Positions 27,068 through 36,197 of a stretch of DNA of 64,000 nt are shown piece after piece (the first letter of the stretch is position 1; each line of letters begins with the position of its first letter). The stretch comes from Paenibacillus sp. PK3_47. Its GTDB lineage: Bacteria > Bacillota > Bacilli > Paenibacillales > Paenibacillaceae. Made by a program: the position numbers and the translations under genes. The stretch covers positions 4,712,001 to 4,776,000 of the forward strand of contig NZ_CP026029.1 of assembly GCF_023520895.1 (NCBI RefSeq). Reading direction: 5' to 3'. The notes beneath the pieces were generated by a model, which worked only from the letters and a program-made list of their open reading frames with translations, did not search any database and was not told the origin of the DNA.

Positions 27068-28859
27068 GAGGTTCCTCCTTCATCTGAACGGTCTCTGCCG
27101 GCAGCAGGATCCGGATGGTCAGTCCTTCCCCGGCGGGGCTGTGGAGCAGAATCCGTGTTCCTGCCCCGAACAGCAGCCTCATCCGCATCCAGACATTCTG
27201 CAGGCCGATATTCTCACCGGTTTCCTCCCGGAGCAGCTGCATTTGCAGCTGCTTCAGCCCCGCTTCCTCCATTCCGGCGCCATCATCGCTGACTTCCAGA
27301 ATGATCTGATGTTCAGTGGCGTCGGAGAATACACGCACCTTGATATGCCCTTCCGGCAGTTTGCGCGGCAGTATGCCGTGGAACACGGAATTTTCGATCA
27401 GCGGCTGCAGCCCGAGCTTCGGAATCTGCATATTCTGCAGCGGCTCTTCGATGTCGGCCTGCAGATGGATTTGGCATTTATACCGCATATTGAGCAGACC
27501 CACATAATCGGTGAGGTACTCCAGCTCCTGGCGGAGCTGCACCGTCTGCTCGAAATTCTCCATGGAATAGCGCAGCAGCGCGACCAGCCGGCCCATCAGC
27601 GAGTTGATCTTGTCGTAATCCTTCATCATGGCGAACATGCGGATCGTATTGAGTGTATTGTACATAAAATGCGGGTTGATCTGGGACTGCAGGGCCCGGA
27701 TTTCCAGCTTGCGCTTCAGATCCTCCGACTCATGCAGATCAGCCAGCAGGTCCTGAATACGCACAGCCATCGTATTGAGCATCCGGCCGAGATCGCCGAT
27801 TTCATTATTGGCAAACCGGGTGACGCGGGCGTCGAAGTTCCCTTTCTTAAGCGCATCGACCTGCCGTTTCACCGCCTGCAGCGGCCGGTACAGCTGGTAG
27901 CCGAAGCCGACGATGGACGCAGCGCCGAGAACGAGCAGAATGGCAAGGAAGTACGTCACCGTTTTCCGGATGATGTCCGTACTGGCGGTTAATTCCTGCG
28001 ACGGAATCTCCGAAACCACGATCCACTTATCATAGGTGGAGGTTTGCTTGACAGACACAATGGAGGAGCCTGCCGCGAACTGGTCCGGACGGTTCAGCTT
28101 CCTCCAATGCTGCAGAAGGTCCTGCACCCGCCGGGCATCTTCCTGCTCTTCCAGCCTGCTGGTCGTGGCAATGGTCATCCCGTCCTCGGTCAATAAGGAA
28201 ATGGAGCCTTTGCTGCCGAGCTGGATATTTTCAATCTGCCGCTGGTATTGATCATTGTTCATTGAGATCAGCAGCACGCCTTTCAGGTCCTCATACAGGT
28301 AAAAGGGCACGCGTGAGATATAATAAGTCGAAGTATCAAGGATCTCCAGCTCCGGCAGCGTATGTTTGTCCAGAAAAAGGCTGGCCTCGCCGGAGTTCAG
28401 ATATTGTTCGATCAGCGGCCGGTACGGTGAATCTTCCAGCATGGCCGGCGCTTCCGTCGAAGACAGGATTTCGCCGGTAACGGCCGAATACACCTGGAGT
28501 CCCTCCACGTTCCCGATAATGGCCGAAGCCGTGCTGAGTACGGAGATCAGGTCTCTTTTGCGGACAACCTCCTCAAAATATTGGGCTGAAGGTGAGACCA
28601 AAGCTCCCTGGATGGAAGAGATGCGTGAGTATTGTTCGCTGAGTTCACGCAGCCGTGTCATCGTCAATTCAATCCGGTCCACCACCTGGTTGACCAGCTG
28701 GGCATTGAGACGGTTCACCTGCTTCTCAACTGTATTGCTGGATACGCTTACAGAAATGAAGGACAATGCAATTAAGGGAATAACAGAGACGGCGAGCATG
28801 ACCAGGATCATCTTGAAATAGAAGCTCCTGCGCAGGAAACTGAAGAAAGGCGAGTTCAT
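27054..28859 (-). CDS. YesM-type sensor histidine kinase
   Basis: Complete sensor kinase of 601 residues. Membrane segment near residues 15-38, extracellular dCache-like sensor to about 295, second membrane segment (about 297-320), HAMP, His_kinase with acceptor His in QINPHFMYNTLNTI, and HATPase with ENSVFHG and DDGAGMEE. Forms a two-component system with the overlapping YesN gene and is divergent from the importer and lyase it presumably controls. In this family the signal is an oligosaccharide, sometimes through the binding protein. The specific ligand cannot be read from sequence. Confidence 0.95.
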   Translation of the reverse strand: MNSPFFSFLRRSFYFKMILVMLAVSVIPLIALSFISVSVSSNTVEKQVNRLNAQLVNQVVDRIELTMTRLRELSEQYSRISSIQGALVSPSAQYFEEVVRKRDLISVLSTASAIIGNVEGLQVYSAVTGEILSSTEAPAMLEDSPYRPLIEQYLNSGEASLFLDKHTLPELEILDTSTYYISRVPFYLYEDLKGVLLISMNNDQYQRQIENIQLGSKGSISLLTEDGMTIATTSRLEEQEDARRVQDLLQHWRKLNRPDQFAAGSSIVSVKQTSTYDKWIVVSEIPSQELTASTDIIRKTVTYFLAILLVLGAASIVGFGYQLYRPLQAVKRQVDALKKGNFDARVTRFANNEIGDLGRMLNTMAVRIQDLLADLHESEDLKRKLEIRALQSQINPHFMYNTLNTIRMFAMMKDYDKINSLMGRLVALLRYSMENFEQTVQLRQELEYLTDYVGLLNMRYKCQIHLQADIEEPLQNMQIPKLGLQPLIENSVFHGILPRKLPEGHIKVRVFSDATEHQIILEVSDDGAGMEEAGLKQLQMQLLREETGENIGLQNVWMRMRLLFGAGTRILLHSPAGEGLTIRILLPAETVQMKEEPHDSI

Positions 28860-29023
28860 GGCGGATCACATCCGTTACTGGGATTAGACTGCGAATGGCT
28901 CTTGGGCTATCCTGTGCTAATTATAGTACAACGCCGGATGCGGAGGAACACCGTTTACGGCAAATCTTAAAAACGGTGACACATTGGCGCGAATCCGGCA
29001 TGTTCAGCGGCCGCCCGGCCTTC

Positions 29024-29060
29024 TATAATCCAAAGTGTAGCAATGATGTAAACGCAATCA
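29024..29060 (+). promoter_or_regulatory. Promoter -10 and cre-like box before the second importer operon
   Basis: TATAAT at 29024-29029 with a weak -35 (tgttca, 29001-29006, 17-base spacer), as for an activator-dependent promoter. The 14-mer tgtaaacgcaatca (29047-29060) fits the CcpA cre consensus at all fixed positions but one and lies just downstream of the start point, suggesting catabolite repression. Confidence 0.55.
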
Positions 29061-29082
29061 TATAAACGAATGGGGGATAACA

Positions 29083-30651
29083 ATGAATTCCAGAAGAAAG
29101 CTCGTACCACTAATGGCCACGGCGGCGTTGACAGTATCGCTGCTTGCGGGATGCTCCGGGGATAACAATAATGCGGCCCCTGCCGGCTCGGCTTCACCGG
29201 CAGGGAACTCCGGCAAGGCAGCGGGCAGCGGGCCGGCCAGCATCAAGGCGATGACGATTCTCTTCGGCAATCCGCCGGCAGCGGAGAACAACAAAGCGCT
29301 GGAGGATCTCGAGAAACGCGGGAATGTTGACCTGGATGTCACGTTCGTGCCCTCCGAAGCTTATACCGACAAGCTCTCGGTCGCGGTCTCCGCAGGCAAT
29401 TCCTATGACATGCTGCTGATGGACGGCGGGAAGGACGACCGGTTCAGCAATCTGGTAAGGATGGGCGCTTTCCATGACCTGACGCCTTACCTTGAGAAGA
29501 CGCAAAATATCAGCCAGATCGAAGATACGGTCTGGAACGGCATCAAGGTCGACGGTAAGGTGTACGGCATTCCGCGGCCCCGCGGTCTATACGGCGGCGG
29601 CGAAGCGAGCATTCTGATCCGTAAGGACTGGCTCGACAAATATAATCTGGAAGTGCCGAAAACAGTGGATGAGCTGACCCATGCCCTTGAAGTATTCAAA
29701 GAAAAGGACCCGGCCGGCGGCGGGAAAACCATTCCGTTCACCATCTTCGCCGTTGACGGCATCAGCAGTCCAGGGCCGTTCTCGGGCGTGCTGCCGATTC
29801 AGTTCGCTTTCGGAATTCCGAATGTCTGGGAGCTGGAGGACGGCAAGGCCGTCCGGGATTTCCAGACTCCGGAGTACAAAGCCTTTCTGGAATGGCTCAG
29901 AGATGCCTGGAGCAAAGGTCTGATCGACAAGGACGCTCCGGTGCTTAAAAACCAGGGGCAGGCGCGGAGCAAGTTCCAGTCCGGTACGGCGGGCGCTTTT
30001 GTCGGAAATGTCAGCGATTTGGTGGAGAGCAGCGTAGAGAAGCTGCAGCAGACCGACCCTAACGCTGAAATTGCCATTATCGACAGCCTGGAAGGTACGG
30101 ACGGGCAAAAGGGCGTTGCGGTACTTGGCGGATACTACGGTCTCTGGGCAATTCCAAGCTCCGTTCCGGAGGAAAAGGTGCAGCAAATTATCGATTTCCT
30201 TGATTTTACCGCTTCTGAAGAGAATGTAGCTTTCTCCAAAGCTGGTGTTACCGGCATCCATTCCAGCGACTTCAAAGATGGCGTTGCCGTCCAGACCGAA
30301 GAACAGAAACAGCAATATGATCTGGACAAACCGAGCCAATTTGTGCTGGAGAACAGAGTAGACCCTTACATTTATGCAAACTCCAAAGTACCGGAAATCC
30401 TGGAAGTTCAGAAAGCTTCGCTGGACATCATCAGCAAGATCGGTGTTGAGAATCCGTTCCTTAGCTACAATTCAGAGACCGCCAGCAAAAATCCGGACAG
30501 CTACAAGAAAATGAGTGCCGTTATGACCAAATTTGTCCTGGGCGAAGGGACATGGGATGACGTGCAGAAAGAAATCGATGCCTGGACTAACGGAACCGGA
30601 GTACAGATTGCACAAGAGCTGCTGGACCAGTACAACGCAGAGCATCAGTAA
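29083..30651 (+). CDS. Extracellular solute-binding lipoprotein (LplA/YtcQ type)
   Basis: Large binding protein of 522 residues, ATG at 29083 behind GGGGGAT. Lipoprotein signal with lipobox LLAGC, an Ala/Gly/Ser-rich tether, and a family 1 binding domain longer than that of typical CUT1 proteins, as in the LplA/YtcQ group that serves LplB/YtcP permeases. It captures an oligosaccharide outside the cell for the two downstream permeases. With the lyase at the end of the operon, an unsaturated uronic-acid-containing oligosaccharide is the likely ligand. A strong stem-loop follows the gene. Confidence 0.93.
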   Translation: MNSRRKLVPLMATAALTVSLLAGCSGDNNNAAPAGSASPAGNSGKAAGSGPASIKAMTILFGNPPAAENNKALEDLEKRGNVDLDVTFVPSEAYTDKLSVAVSAGNSYDMLLMDGGKDDRFSNLVRMGAFHDLTPYLEKTQNISQIEDTVWNGIKVDGKVYGIPRPRGLYGGGEASILIRKDWLDKYNLEVPKTVDELTHALEVFKEKDPAGGGKTIPFTIFAVDGISSPGPFSGVLPIQFAFGIPNVWELEDGKAVRDFQTPEYKAFLEWLRDAWSKGLIDKDAPVLKNQGQARSKFQSGTAGAFVGNVSDLVESSVEKLQQTDPNAEIAIIDSLEGTDGQKGVAVLGGYYGLWAIPSSVPEEKVQQIIDFLDFTASEENVAFSKAGVTGIHSSDFKDGVAVQTEEQKQQYDLDKPSQFVLENRVDPYIYANSKVPEILEVQKASLDIISKIGVENPFLSYNSETASKNPDSYKKMSAVMTKFVLGEGTWDDVQKEIDAWTNGTGVQIAQELLDQYNAEHQ

Positions 30652-30700
30652 GCAGCCCTGGAATAGAAACAGCAATAAACCACATGTAAATACACACAAA

Positions 30701-30729
30701 GGCGGAAGAAGGGGTTCCCTTCTTTCGCC
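30701..30729 (+). other. Intra-operon stem-loop after binding-protein gene
   Basis: ggcggaagaaggg pairs with cccttctttcgcc (one G-U pair) around a 3-base loop. No T-run follows. It resembles the hairpin in the same position of the first importer operon (10701-10728) and probably protects the binding-protein mRNA. Confidence 0.7.
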
Positions 30730-30752
30730 CCATGGATAAGGAGGGCTAGACT

Positions 30753-31661
30753 ATGCAGAGAAGCTTGCGACCGAAACGGTTCCAGCAGCTGTGGCCATTT
30801 TATGTACTGGCTGCGCCGGGAATACTTTATTTTGTTATTTTCCATTACATTCCGATGTCGGGCCTCGTGCTGGCATTCAAGGAGTACAGCCCGTTTAAAG
30901 GCATTATGAACAGTCCCTGGGTGGGGCTGGATAATTTCAGACAGTTTTTCGGAACATCCGATTTCTATATTTTGCTGAAAAATACGCTGCTGATCAGCCT
31001 TCTGAATCTGGTGATTTATTTTCCCTTCACCATCTTCCTGTCGCTGCTGCTGAATGAGCTACGGCTCAAAATCTTCAAGCGTGTCTCACAGACGATCGTA
31101 TATCTGCCCCATTTCTTGTCCTGGGTAGTCATTTACGGAATCACGATTTCCTTCTTCGGACCTTCGGGAGTGATTAATCACTATCTGGAGGCATGGTTCG
31201 GCGGCGGCGCGAATTTCCTCGTCAGCAATGAGTGGTTCCGTCCGCTCATTATTTTCCAGTCCATCTGGAAGGATGCAGGATGGGGAACGATTATCTTCCT
31301 GGCGGCGCTGGCCGGTATTAACCCTGAGCAGTATGAGGCGGCTAAGGTCGATGGTGCAAACCGGCTGCAAAATATTTGGCATATTACGCTTCCGGGAATC
31401 AAAAGTACGATCGTCATTTTGCTGCTGCTCCGTCTCGGTTCCTCCATGGACTCCAACTTTATGCAGATCTTCCTGATGACCAACAGCCTCAACCTGGATG
31501 TCTCCAATGTGTTCGATCTGTTCGTCTACCATATCGGTCTGGAGCAGTTCAACTACAGCTTCGCGATAACCGTAGGCATGTTCAAATCCGTGGCCAGTCT
31601 GATTCTTGTGCTTGCAGCCAATTATGCGGCCAAGGCACTGGGTGAAGAAGGCATATTCTAG
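30753..31661 (+). CDS. ABC permease, LplB type
   Basis: Membrane permease of 302 residues with six predicted segments, ATG at 30753 after AAGGAGG. Typical LplB start (FYVLAAPGILYFVIFHYIPM) and an EAA loop EAAKVDGANRLQNIWHITLP for the ATPase. Pairs with the following YtcP-like permease. No ATPase gene in the operon, as is usual for this group, which relies on a shared MsmX-type ATPase. Confidence 0.95.
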   Translation: MQRSLRPKRFQQLWPFYVLAAPGILYFVIFHYIPMSGLVLAFKEYSPFKGIMNSPWVGLDNFRQFFGTSDFYILLKNTLLISLLNLVIYFPFTIFLSLLLNELRLKIFKRVSQTIVYLPHFLSWVVIYGITISFFGPSGVINHYLEAWFGGGANFLVSNEWFRPLIIFQSIWKDAGWGTIIFLAALAGINPEQYEAAKVDGANRLQNIWHITLPGIKSTIVILLLLRLGSSMDSNFMQIFLMTNSLNLDVSNVFDLFVYHIGLEQFNYSFAITVGMFKSVASLILVLAANYAAKALGEEGIF

Positions 31662-31685
31662 AACCGAAAACAGGAGTGGAGACCT

Positions 31686-32555
31686 ATGAAACTGCGTGTA
31701 ACATGGTTTGACAGCGTGATTGTAGTGATCATTTGCTTGATCAGTCTGCTGGTGATTTTACCCTTTCTCTATATTATCGCCGTATCTTTCAGCCCGCCGG
31801 GCGATTCGCTCGCCGGTAATTTCTTCATCTGGCCCAAGCATTGGACGCTTGATGCCTACTCTTATCTGCTGAACGCGGATACCTTCCTGACTTCGGTGCG
31901 CAATTCCGTGCTCATTACAGTGATGGGAACCTGTCTTAGTCTGTTTGTGTCGATTACCCTGGCTTATGCCTTGTCCAAAAAGTACCTGCCGGGCCGCCGG
32001 GCGATACTGCTGTTTATTTTCTTCACGATGATTTTCCACGGCGGAATGATTCCGAGCTATCTTGTCGTTAAAAATCTGGGTCTGATTGATTCCTACTGGG
32101 CAGTGGTGCTGCCGGCAGCTTCCAGTGCGTTCAATATCATGGTCATCCGCTCCTTCTTTCAGAGTCTTCCCGAAAGCCTGGATGAAGCGGCCCGGATTGA
32201 CGGGGCGGGGGAATTCCGGATTCTTTATTCGGTCGTGCTGCCTCTCTCCAAACCGATTATCGCCACCTTTACGCTATTCTTTATGGTACAGTTCTGGAAC
32301 GAGTTTTTCTCCGCCGTCATCTACCTGAACGATACGTCCCGCTGGCCGATTCAGCCGCTGCTGCGGCAGATGGTGGCGATCAGCGCATCCAATATCTCGG
32401 CTGAAGCTGCGGTGGATGCGCAAATGGCCGCCAATCTGGGACCGAATGTGCAGAATGCGGCAATTCTGCTCGCCATGCTGCCAATCGTCATCGTGTATCC
32501 TTTCCTGCAGAAGTATTTTGCCAAAGGAGCCATGCTGGGCTCCATTAAAGAATAG
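31686..32555 (+). CDS. ABC permease, YtcP/LplC type
   Basis: Second permease, 289 residues with six membrane segments, ATG at 31686 after AGGAGTGG. EAA loop reads EAARIDGAGEFRILYSVVLP and the C-terminus ends KYFAKGAMLGSIKE, the usual signature of the YtcP group. Forms the channel with the LplB-like protein and is followed 42 bases later by the lyase, tying import to intracellular or surface breakdown of the same polymer. Confidence 0.95.
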   Translation: MKLRVTWFDSVIVVIICLISLLVILPFLYIIAVSFSPPGDSLAGNFFIWPKHWTLDAYSYLLNADTFLTSVRNSVLITVMGTCLSLFVSITLAYALSKKYLPGRRAILLFIFFTMIFHGGMIPSYLVVKNLGLIDSYWAVVLPAASSAFNIMVIRSFFQSLPESLDEAARIDGAGEFRILYSVVLPLSKPIIATFTLFFMVQFWNEFFSAVIYLNDTSRWPIQPLLRQMVAISASNISAEAAVDAQMAANLGPNVQNAAILLAMLPIVIVYPFLQKYFAKGAMLGSIKE

Positions 32556-32597
32556 AAGCGGAGCCTGTCCCGCGAAAATGAAAAGGTGATGATTACA

Positions 32598-34814
32598 GTG
32601 ACGATCGGTTATAAGGATTTGCGCCATAATCCGAAGTACACAGTGAACCAGATGTCAGATGGTGAGTTCTTAAGCACAGTGCTTGACCTGAGCCGCCCGG
32701 AGCTTGCCGGGGTAAACGCTGAGCTGCAGGCCGGAAATGTGGAGAAGGCAAGAGATGCTTATCTGGAGGTGATTGCCTCAGGCAATGTACGGAGATATTA
32801 CTTTGATGTACAGGATGTTCCCCGCCTTAGGGCATATGCGCTTGACAGCTACAGCGGAGAGGGGGAAGCCCAAGAGGATATTGCCGAGGCAGACCGGATT
32901 GCGGCCGGTGACATTCCGCTGTTCAAGGGCAGAAGAGTTGTCTTCCCGGACGGAAAATATGACTGGAACAGCTGGCTGTATGACAGCTCGCAGTATCAGC
33001 TGCATCTGACCCGCTTCGTATACGTCAAGCGGCTCGCCAGGGCCTATGTCCTGACCGGAGACGAGAAGTACGCCAAGTGCTTCAATGACATGATGGATCA
33101 TTTCATCAGCGACAACCCCGTGCCGGCGGACGGCACCTTCCGGGCGGAGCATTCGACCTGGGACCCGCTCTCCGCCGGGGTGCGCATGTTCATGCTGCCG
33201 GAAGCCTTCATTACGTTCTTCAGCTCCGCATCCTTTAAGCCGGAGGTAAAGCTGAAGCTGATCAAATCGTTCCACCAGCACGGGCATTATGTCCGCAAAT
33301 ACCATGCCAATCACGGGAACCATGTCTGCATGCAGCTGCGCGGGCTGATCCAGACCGCACTTCTGCTGCCGGAACTGAAAGACTCCGCTGCATGGCTGGA
33401 ATACGGACTGCGCGAAATGCCGGACTATATCCGGCAGAACGTCTATCCGGACGGCGTGCAGTTCGAAGGCAGCCCGAACTACCATCTGGTCGTCATGCGC
33501 GACCTGTATGAGCTCGTGGCGCTCTTCCAAAGACTCGGGATGGACGCGGGAGAATACGACCGGATTCTGGAGGACATGTTCAACGTCACAATGCATCTGC
33601 TGTCCCCTGACGGGCAGCTCGTTAAATTCGGCGATACGGATGTGCAGGTGGCCAGCGAGCTGCGTAATATTATGAGTCTCGGGGCTTACCTGTACCAGCG
33701 GAGCGATTTCAAGGCGCTTGGGCATGAGCGCCTGCCCTTCTCGCTGCTCTGGAGAGTGGGGGCGGAGGCGGCGGAGAATTATGGGCGTCTGCAGGCGGAG
33801 GAACCCCGGACGACAGCGGCCTGTTTCCCGGTTGGCGGATATATTACCTTCCGGCAGGGCTGGGGCCGGGACGATATGTATATGGCGATGCGGGCAGGCG
33901 TCGGCGTCGGCGGACACGCCCACTCGGATGCGCTAAGCCTGGTGCTCTATGCCGGCGGACGGGAGCTGCTGGCGGACAGCGGCATGGGCCTGTTCGAATG
34001 GAACAAGGAACGGAAATATGCGGTATCCACCCGGGCCCACAACACGGTGGTTGTTGACGGCCAGGACCAGCATGTCCGCAGCCTGCACTGGAGTACCCCG
34101 GCCACCGCAGCCTGCAGAATCTGGGACTTTGAGTCGAACGACACTTACGGCTACACCTTTGCAAGCCATTACGGTTATTCACGCTATGAAGATCCGGTAA
34201 TCCATTCCCGCAAGGTGCTGTTTGTCAGGAACCGCTATTGGCTGATTGTGGATCTGTTCGAAGCACGGGAGCAGCACCTGTATGAGCAATACTTTCACCT
34301 GCCGTGCGGTGCTGCAGTGTACGACTGCCGCAGCAGGGAAACGGCGACACAGCTGGAGGACGCCAATCTGCTGCTGGTGCATCCTTCAAGCGGGCATGTC
34401 CGGGACCAGCTGAGCCTGGAAGCGGGCCTGCTTTTCAAGCAAGGCTTCTATTACGATAATCCGGTAGTGAAGCGTTCGCTGACGCTGACCGGCAGGGCGG
34501 TTATTGAGACGCTGGCTGTACCGTACGGTACGGTGAAGCCGCAGGTGGTCATTGAACGCCTGCCTGTACGGATGAACGGGACGCAGCTCCCGGCAGCAGA
34601 GGCCACCGCTATGCGTATTGAAGTTGACGGCAGCGCCGATGAAATTTGCCTGTACCATAACAGCTTTAACGTGGCGGGTTACCTGGATCATACAGGCAAT
34701 GTGATTACCGAAGAACTTCTGCCCCGGAAGCAGAACATTGGCGGGCTGGAGTTTGCCGGAGAGATTTACAGCAGCGATGTGATTGTGAAGAAGAGTGCAG
34801 AAGCGGAGCAATAA
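32598..34814 (+). CDS. Heparinase II/III-like polysaccharide lyase
   Basis: Protein of about 738 residues with an N-terminal alpha-barrel (heparinase N domain, roughly to residue 370) and a C-terminal beta-sandwich heparinase II/III domain. The conserved catalytic-metal stretch GVGGHAHSDALSLVLYAGG is clear, as is NHGNHVCMQLRGL in the barrel. Such proteins cleave uronic-acid polysaccharides by beta-elimination. No signal peptide is seen, so it likely acts in the cytoplasm on imported oligosaccharides. Best start is the GTG at 32598 (AAGGTGAT at proper spacing); upstream GTG/ATG codons at 32586/32589 are too close to it. The PL family and substrate cannot be fixed without a search. Confidence 0.88.
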   Translation: MTIGYKDLRHNPKYTVNQMSDGEFLSTVLDLSRPELAGVNAELQAGNVEKARDAYLEVIASGNVRRYYFDVQDVPRLRAYALDSYSGEGEAQEDIAEADRIAAGDIPLFKGRRVVFPDGKYDWNSWLYDSSQYQLHLTRFVYVKRLARAYVLTGDEKYAKCFNDMMDHFISDNPVPADGTFRAEHSTWDPLSAGVRMFMLPEAFITFFSSASFKPEVKLKLIKSFHQHGHYVRKYHANHGNHVCMQLRGLIQTALLLPELKDSAAWLEYGLREMPDYIRQNVYPDGVQFEGSPNYHLVVMRDLYELVALFQRLGMDAGEYDRILEDMFNVTMHLLSPDGQLVKFGDTDVQVASELRNIMSLGAYLYQRSDFKALGHERLPFSLLWRVGAEAAENYGRLQAEEPRTTAACFPVGGYITFRQGWGRDDMYMAMRAGVGVGGHAHSDALSLVLYAGGRELLADSGMGLFEWNKERKYAVSTRAHNTVVVDGQDQHVRSLHWSTPATAACRIWDFESNDTYGYTFASHYGYSRYEDPVIHSRKVLFVRNRYWLIVDLFEAREQHLYEQYFHLPCGAAVYDCRSRETATQLEDANLLLVHPSSGHVRDQLSLEAGLLFKQGFYYDNPVVKRSLTLTGRAVIETLAVPYGTVKPQVVIERLPVRMNGTQLPAAEATAMRIEVDGSADEICLYHNSFNVAGYLDHTGNVITEELLPRKQNIGGLEFAGEIYSSDVIVKKSAEAEQ

Positions 34815-34905
34815 ATTAGAAGCTCAACCTGATATGAATGGATTTGTTTAATATACGGATCAAATATAGGATGAGCAGATAAAGTAAACCTGCAGGAAAT
34901 TAAAT

Positions 34906-34949
34906 AGGCCGTTGTTCAGATACGAATATCGTATTCCGGACAACGGCCT
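34906..34949. terminator. Bidirectional terminator after the lyase
   Basis: Arms aggccgttgt (34906-34915) and acaacggcct (34940-34949) pair perfectly, with an inner atacga/tcgtat stem. It separates the lyase from the convergent acyltransferase gene. Confidence 0.85.
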
Positions 34950-34962
34950 TTATCTATGGAAG

Positions 34963-36003
34963 TCAGGGTGTACGGCGCAGGGCGGCACGCTGCAGGGTGA
35001 TCATCCAGCTGACAGACGGCTCAACCACGGGGTGGAATAGACGTTTGACGGCAGGCTGGGCCAGCAGAATCGTCATAAGGACAGCGGCGAGGAGCAGGAC
35101 TGCTGCACCGGCGGCGCTGCCGATATAAGCATACACACCGGAGACGGCAGCCAGACGGACAACAAGGCCATGCAGCAGGAAGACGTACAATGTCCGGCGG
35201 CCCCAATCGGTCATGCGGCTCAGTCCGTAAGGCACGAGGCCGAGGAAGGCCATTGAAGCAGCAGCCTGCAGGACATACAGTGCCAGCCGGTATATGCCGG
35301 CATACCATTCATGAACTCCGAGCTGCATATAAGTCATGCTGCCATAGAGCCATCCATGCGGAATGCCGGACCCCAGCGTACCCAGCACAACCAGCAGCAG
35401 CAGGGATCCGGCAGCGGCGGCAGTTTTGAAATGCTTTTGATACAGTCTGGCAAAAGCCGCGAAGTTAAAATGATAACCAATGACGAAGAAAGGCAGATAT
35501 ACAAAGGTGCGGCTGATGCTGAACCAGATGCCGTCAAGCTGCAGATAGCCTACAGCAACACCGGCAGCGGCGGCAAACACGATCTGTGCAGTCCTGCTCC
35601 ATTTGCCCATGCCGAGCATCAGGAGACGCCAGCAGGCGTGGCTGGCCAGGAACCAGAGCAGCAGATAAGGGGCGAAGAAGGAATGGTGTATGTTATCTAC
35701 ATGAAAGAGGGAGGCGTCCAGTGCCGAATATAGGGATTGAAAGATCAGGTACTGCAGTCCGATCTGCAGCAGCACCTTGCGGCCTGCGCTTCCGTTCAGG
35801 CTTTTTTTGGCGAAATATCCTGTGACGAGCACAAACAGCGGCATATGAAAGCTGAATATCCACAGATACAGGCTGTGCAGCCCGCCCATCCGGCCAACCA
35901 GAGGTTCAATCGCATTGCCGACAAATACCGTAACGATAAGCATTAAGCGCAGATTGAGAAAAAAAGTCTCTCCGCGCGACTCAAGCGGGTGTTCCTCTGC
36001 CAT
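34963..36003 (-). CDS. Acyltransferase 3 family membrane protein
   Basis: Polytopic membrane protein of 346 residues from the ATG at 36003 (GGAGGT at proper distance; the in-frame ATG at 36033 lacks one). About ten hydrophobic segments; family signs are the N-terminal FFLNLRLMLIVTVFVGNAIEP region, SFHMPLFVLVTGYFAKK and a late YVFLLHGLVVR segment. Acyltransferase 3 proteins O-acylate surface glycans or antibiotics, or act in fructose/glucan modification. It is convergent with the lyase gene and not obviously part of a cluster. Substrate unknown. Confidence 0.88.
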   Translation of the reverse strand: MAEEHPLESRGETFFLNLRLMLIVTVFVGNAIEPLVGRMGGLHSLYLWIFSFHMPLFVLVTGYFAKKSLNGSAGRKVLLQIGLQYLIFQSLYSALDASLFHVDNIHHSFFAPYLLLWFLASHACWRLLMLGMGKWSRTAQIVFAAAAGVAVGYLQLDGIWFSISRTFVYLPFFVIGYHFNFAAFARLYQKHFKTAAAAGSLLLLVVLGTLGSGIPHGWLYGSMTYMQLGVHEWYAGIYRLALYVLQAAASMAFLGLVPYGLSRMTDWGRRTLYVFLLHGLVVRLAAVSGVYAYIGSAAGAAVLLLAAVLMTILLAQPAVKRLFHPVVEPSVSWMITLQRAALRRTP

Positions 36004-36072
36004 AACCTGACCTCCATGATATGCGATCTGCAAATTACTTTAATTTTAAAATACATGATTTCCGGGGAAAGA

Positions 36073-36106
36073 ATTGTGAATTAACTCACAATGGTAAGCG
36101 TTATCA
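36073..36106. promoter_or_regulatory. Palindrome attgtga-tcacaat next to a cre-like box
   Basis: Perfect 7-bp arms attgtga (36073-36079) and tcacaat (36086-36092) around 6 bases are followed at once by ggtaagcgttatca (36093-36106), which matches the cre consensus except for its first base. They lie between the acyltransferase and the divergent hydrolase gene; which gene is controlled is unknown. Confidence 0.45.
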
Positions 36107-36136
36107 GCGCCCATATTTGTGGCGATGTGTTGAAGG

Positions 36137-36165
36137 TTGTTTGATTACTTTGATTCCTCTATAAT
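36137..36165 (+). promoter_or_regulatory. SigA-type promoter before the alpha/beta hydrolase
   Basis: ttgttt (36137-36142), 17-base spacer, TATAAT (36160-36165). It reads into the hydrolase-HAD-sirtuin gene group. Confidence 0.55.
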
Positions 36166-36197
36166 TTTCAGTATGCAGTACTCGGGAGTGAATCCTA

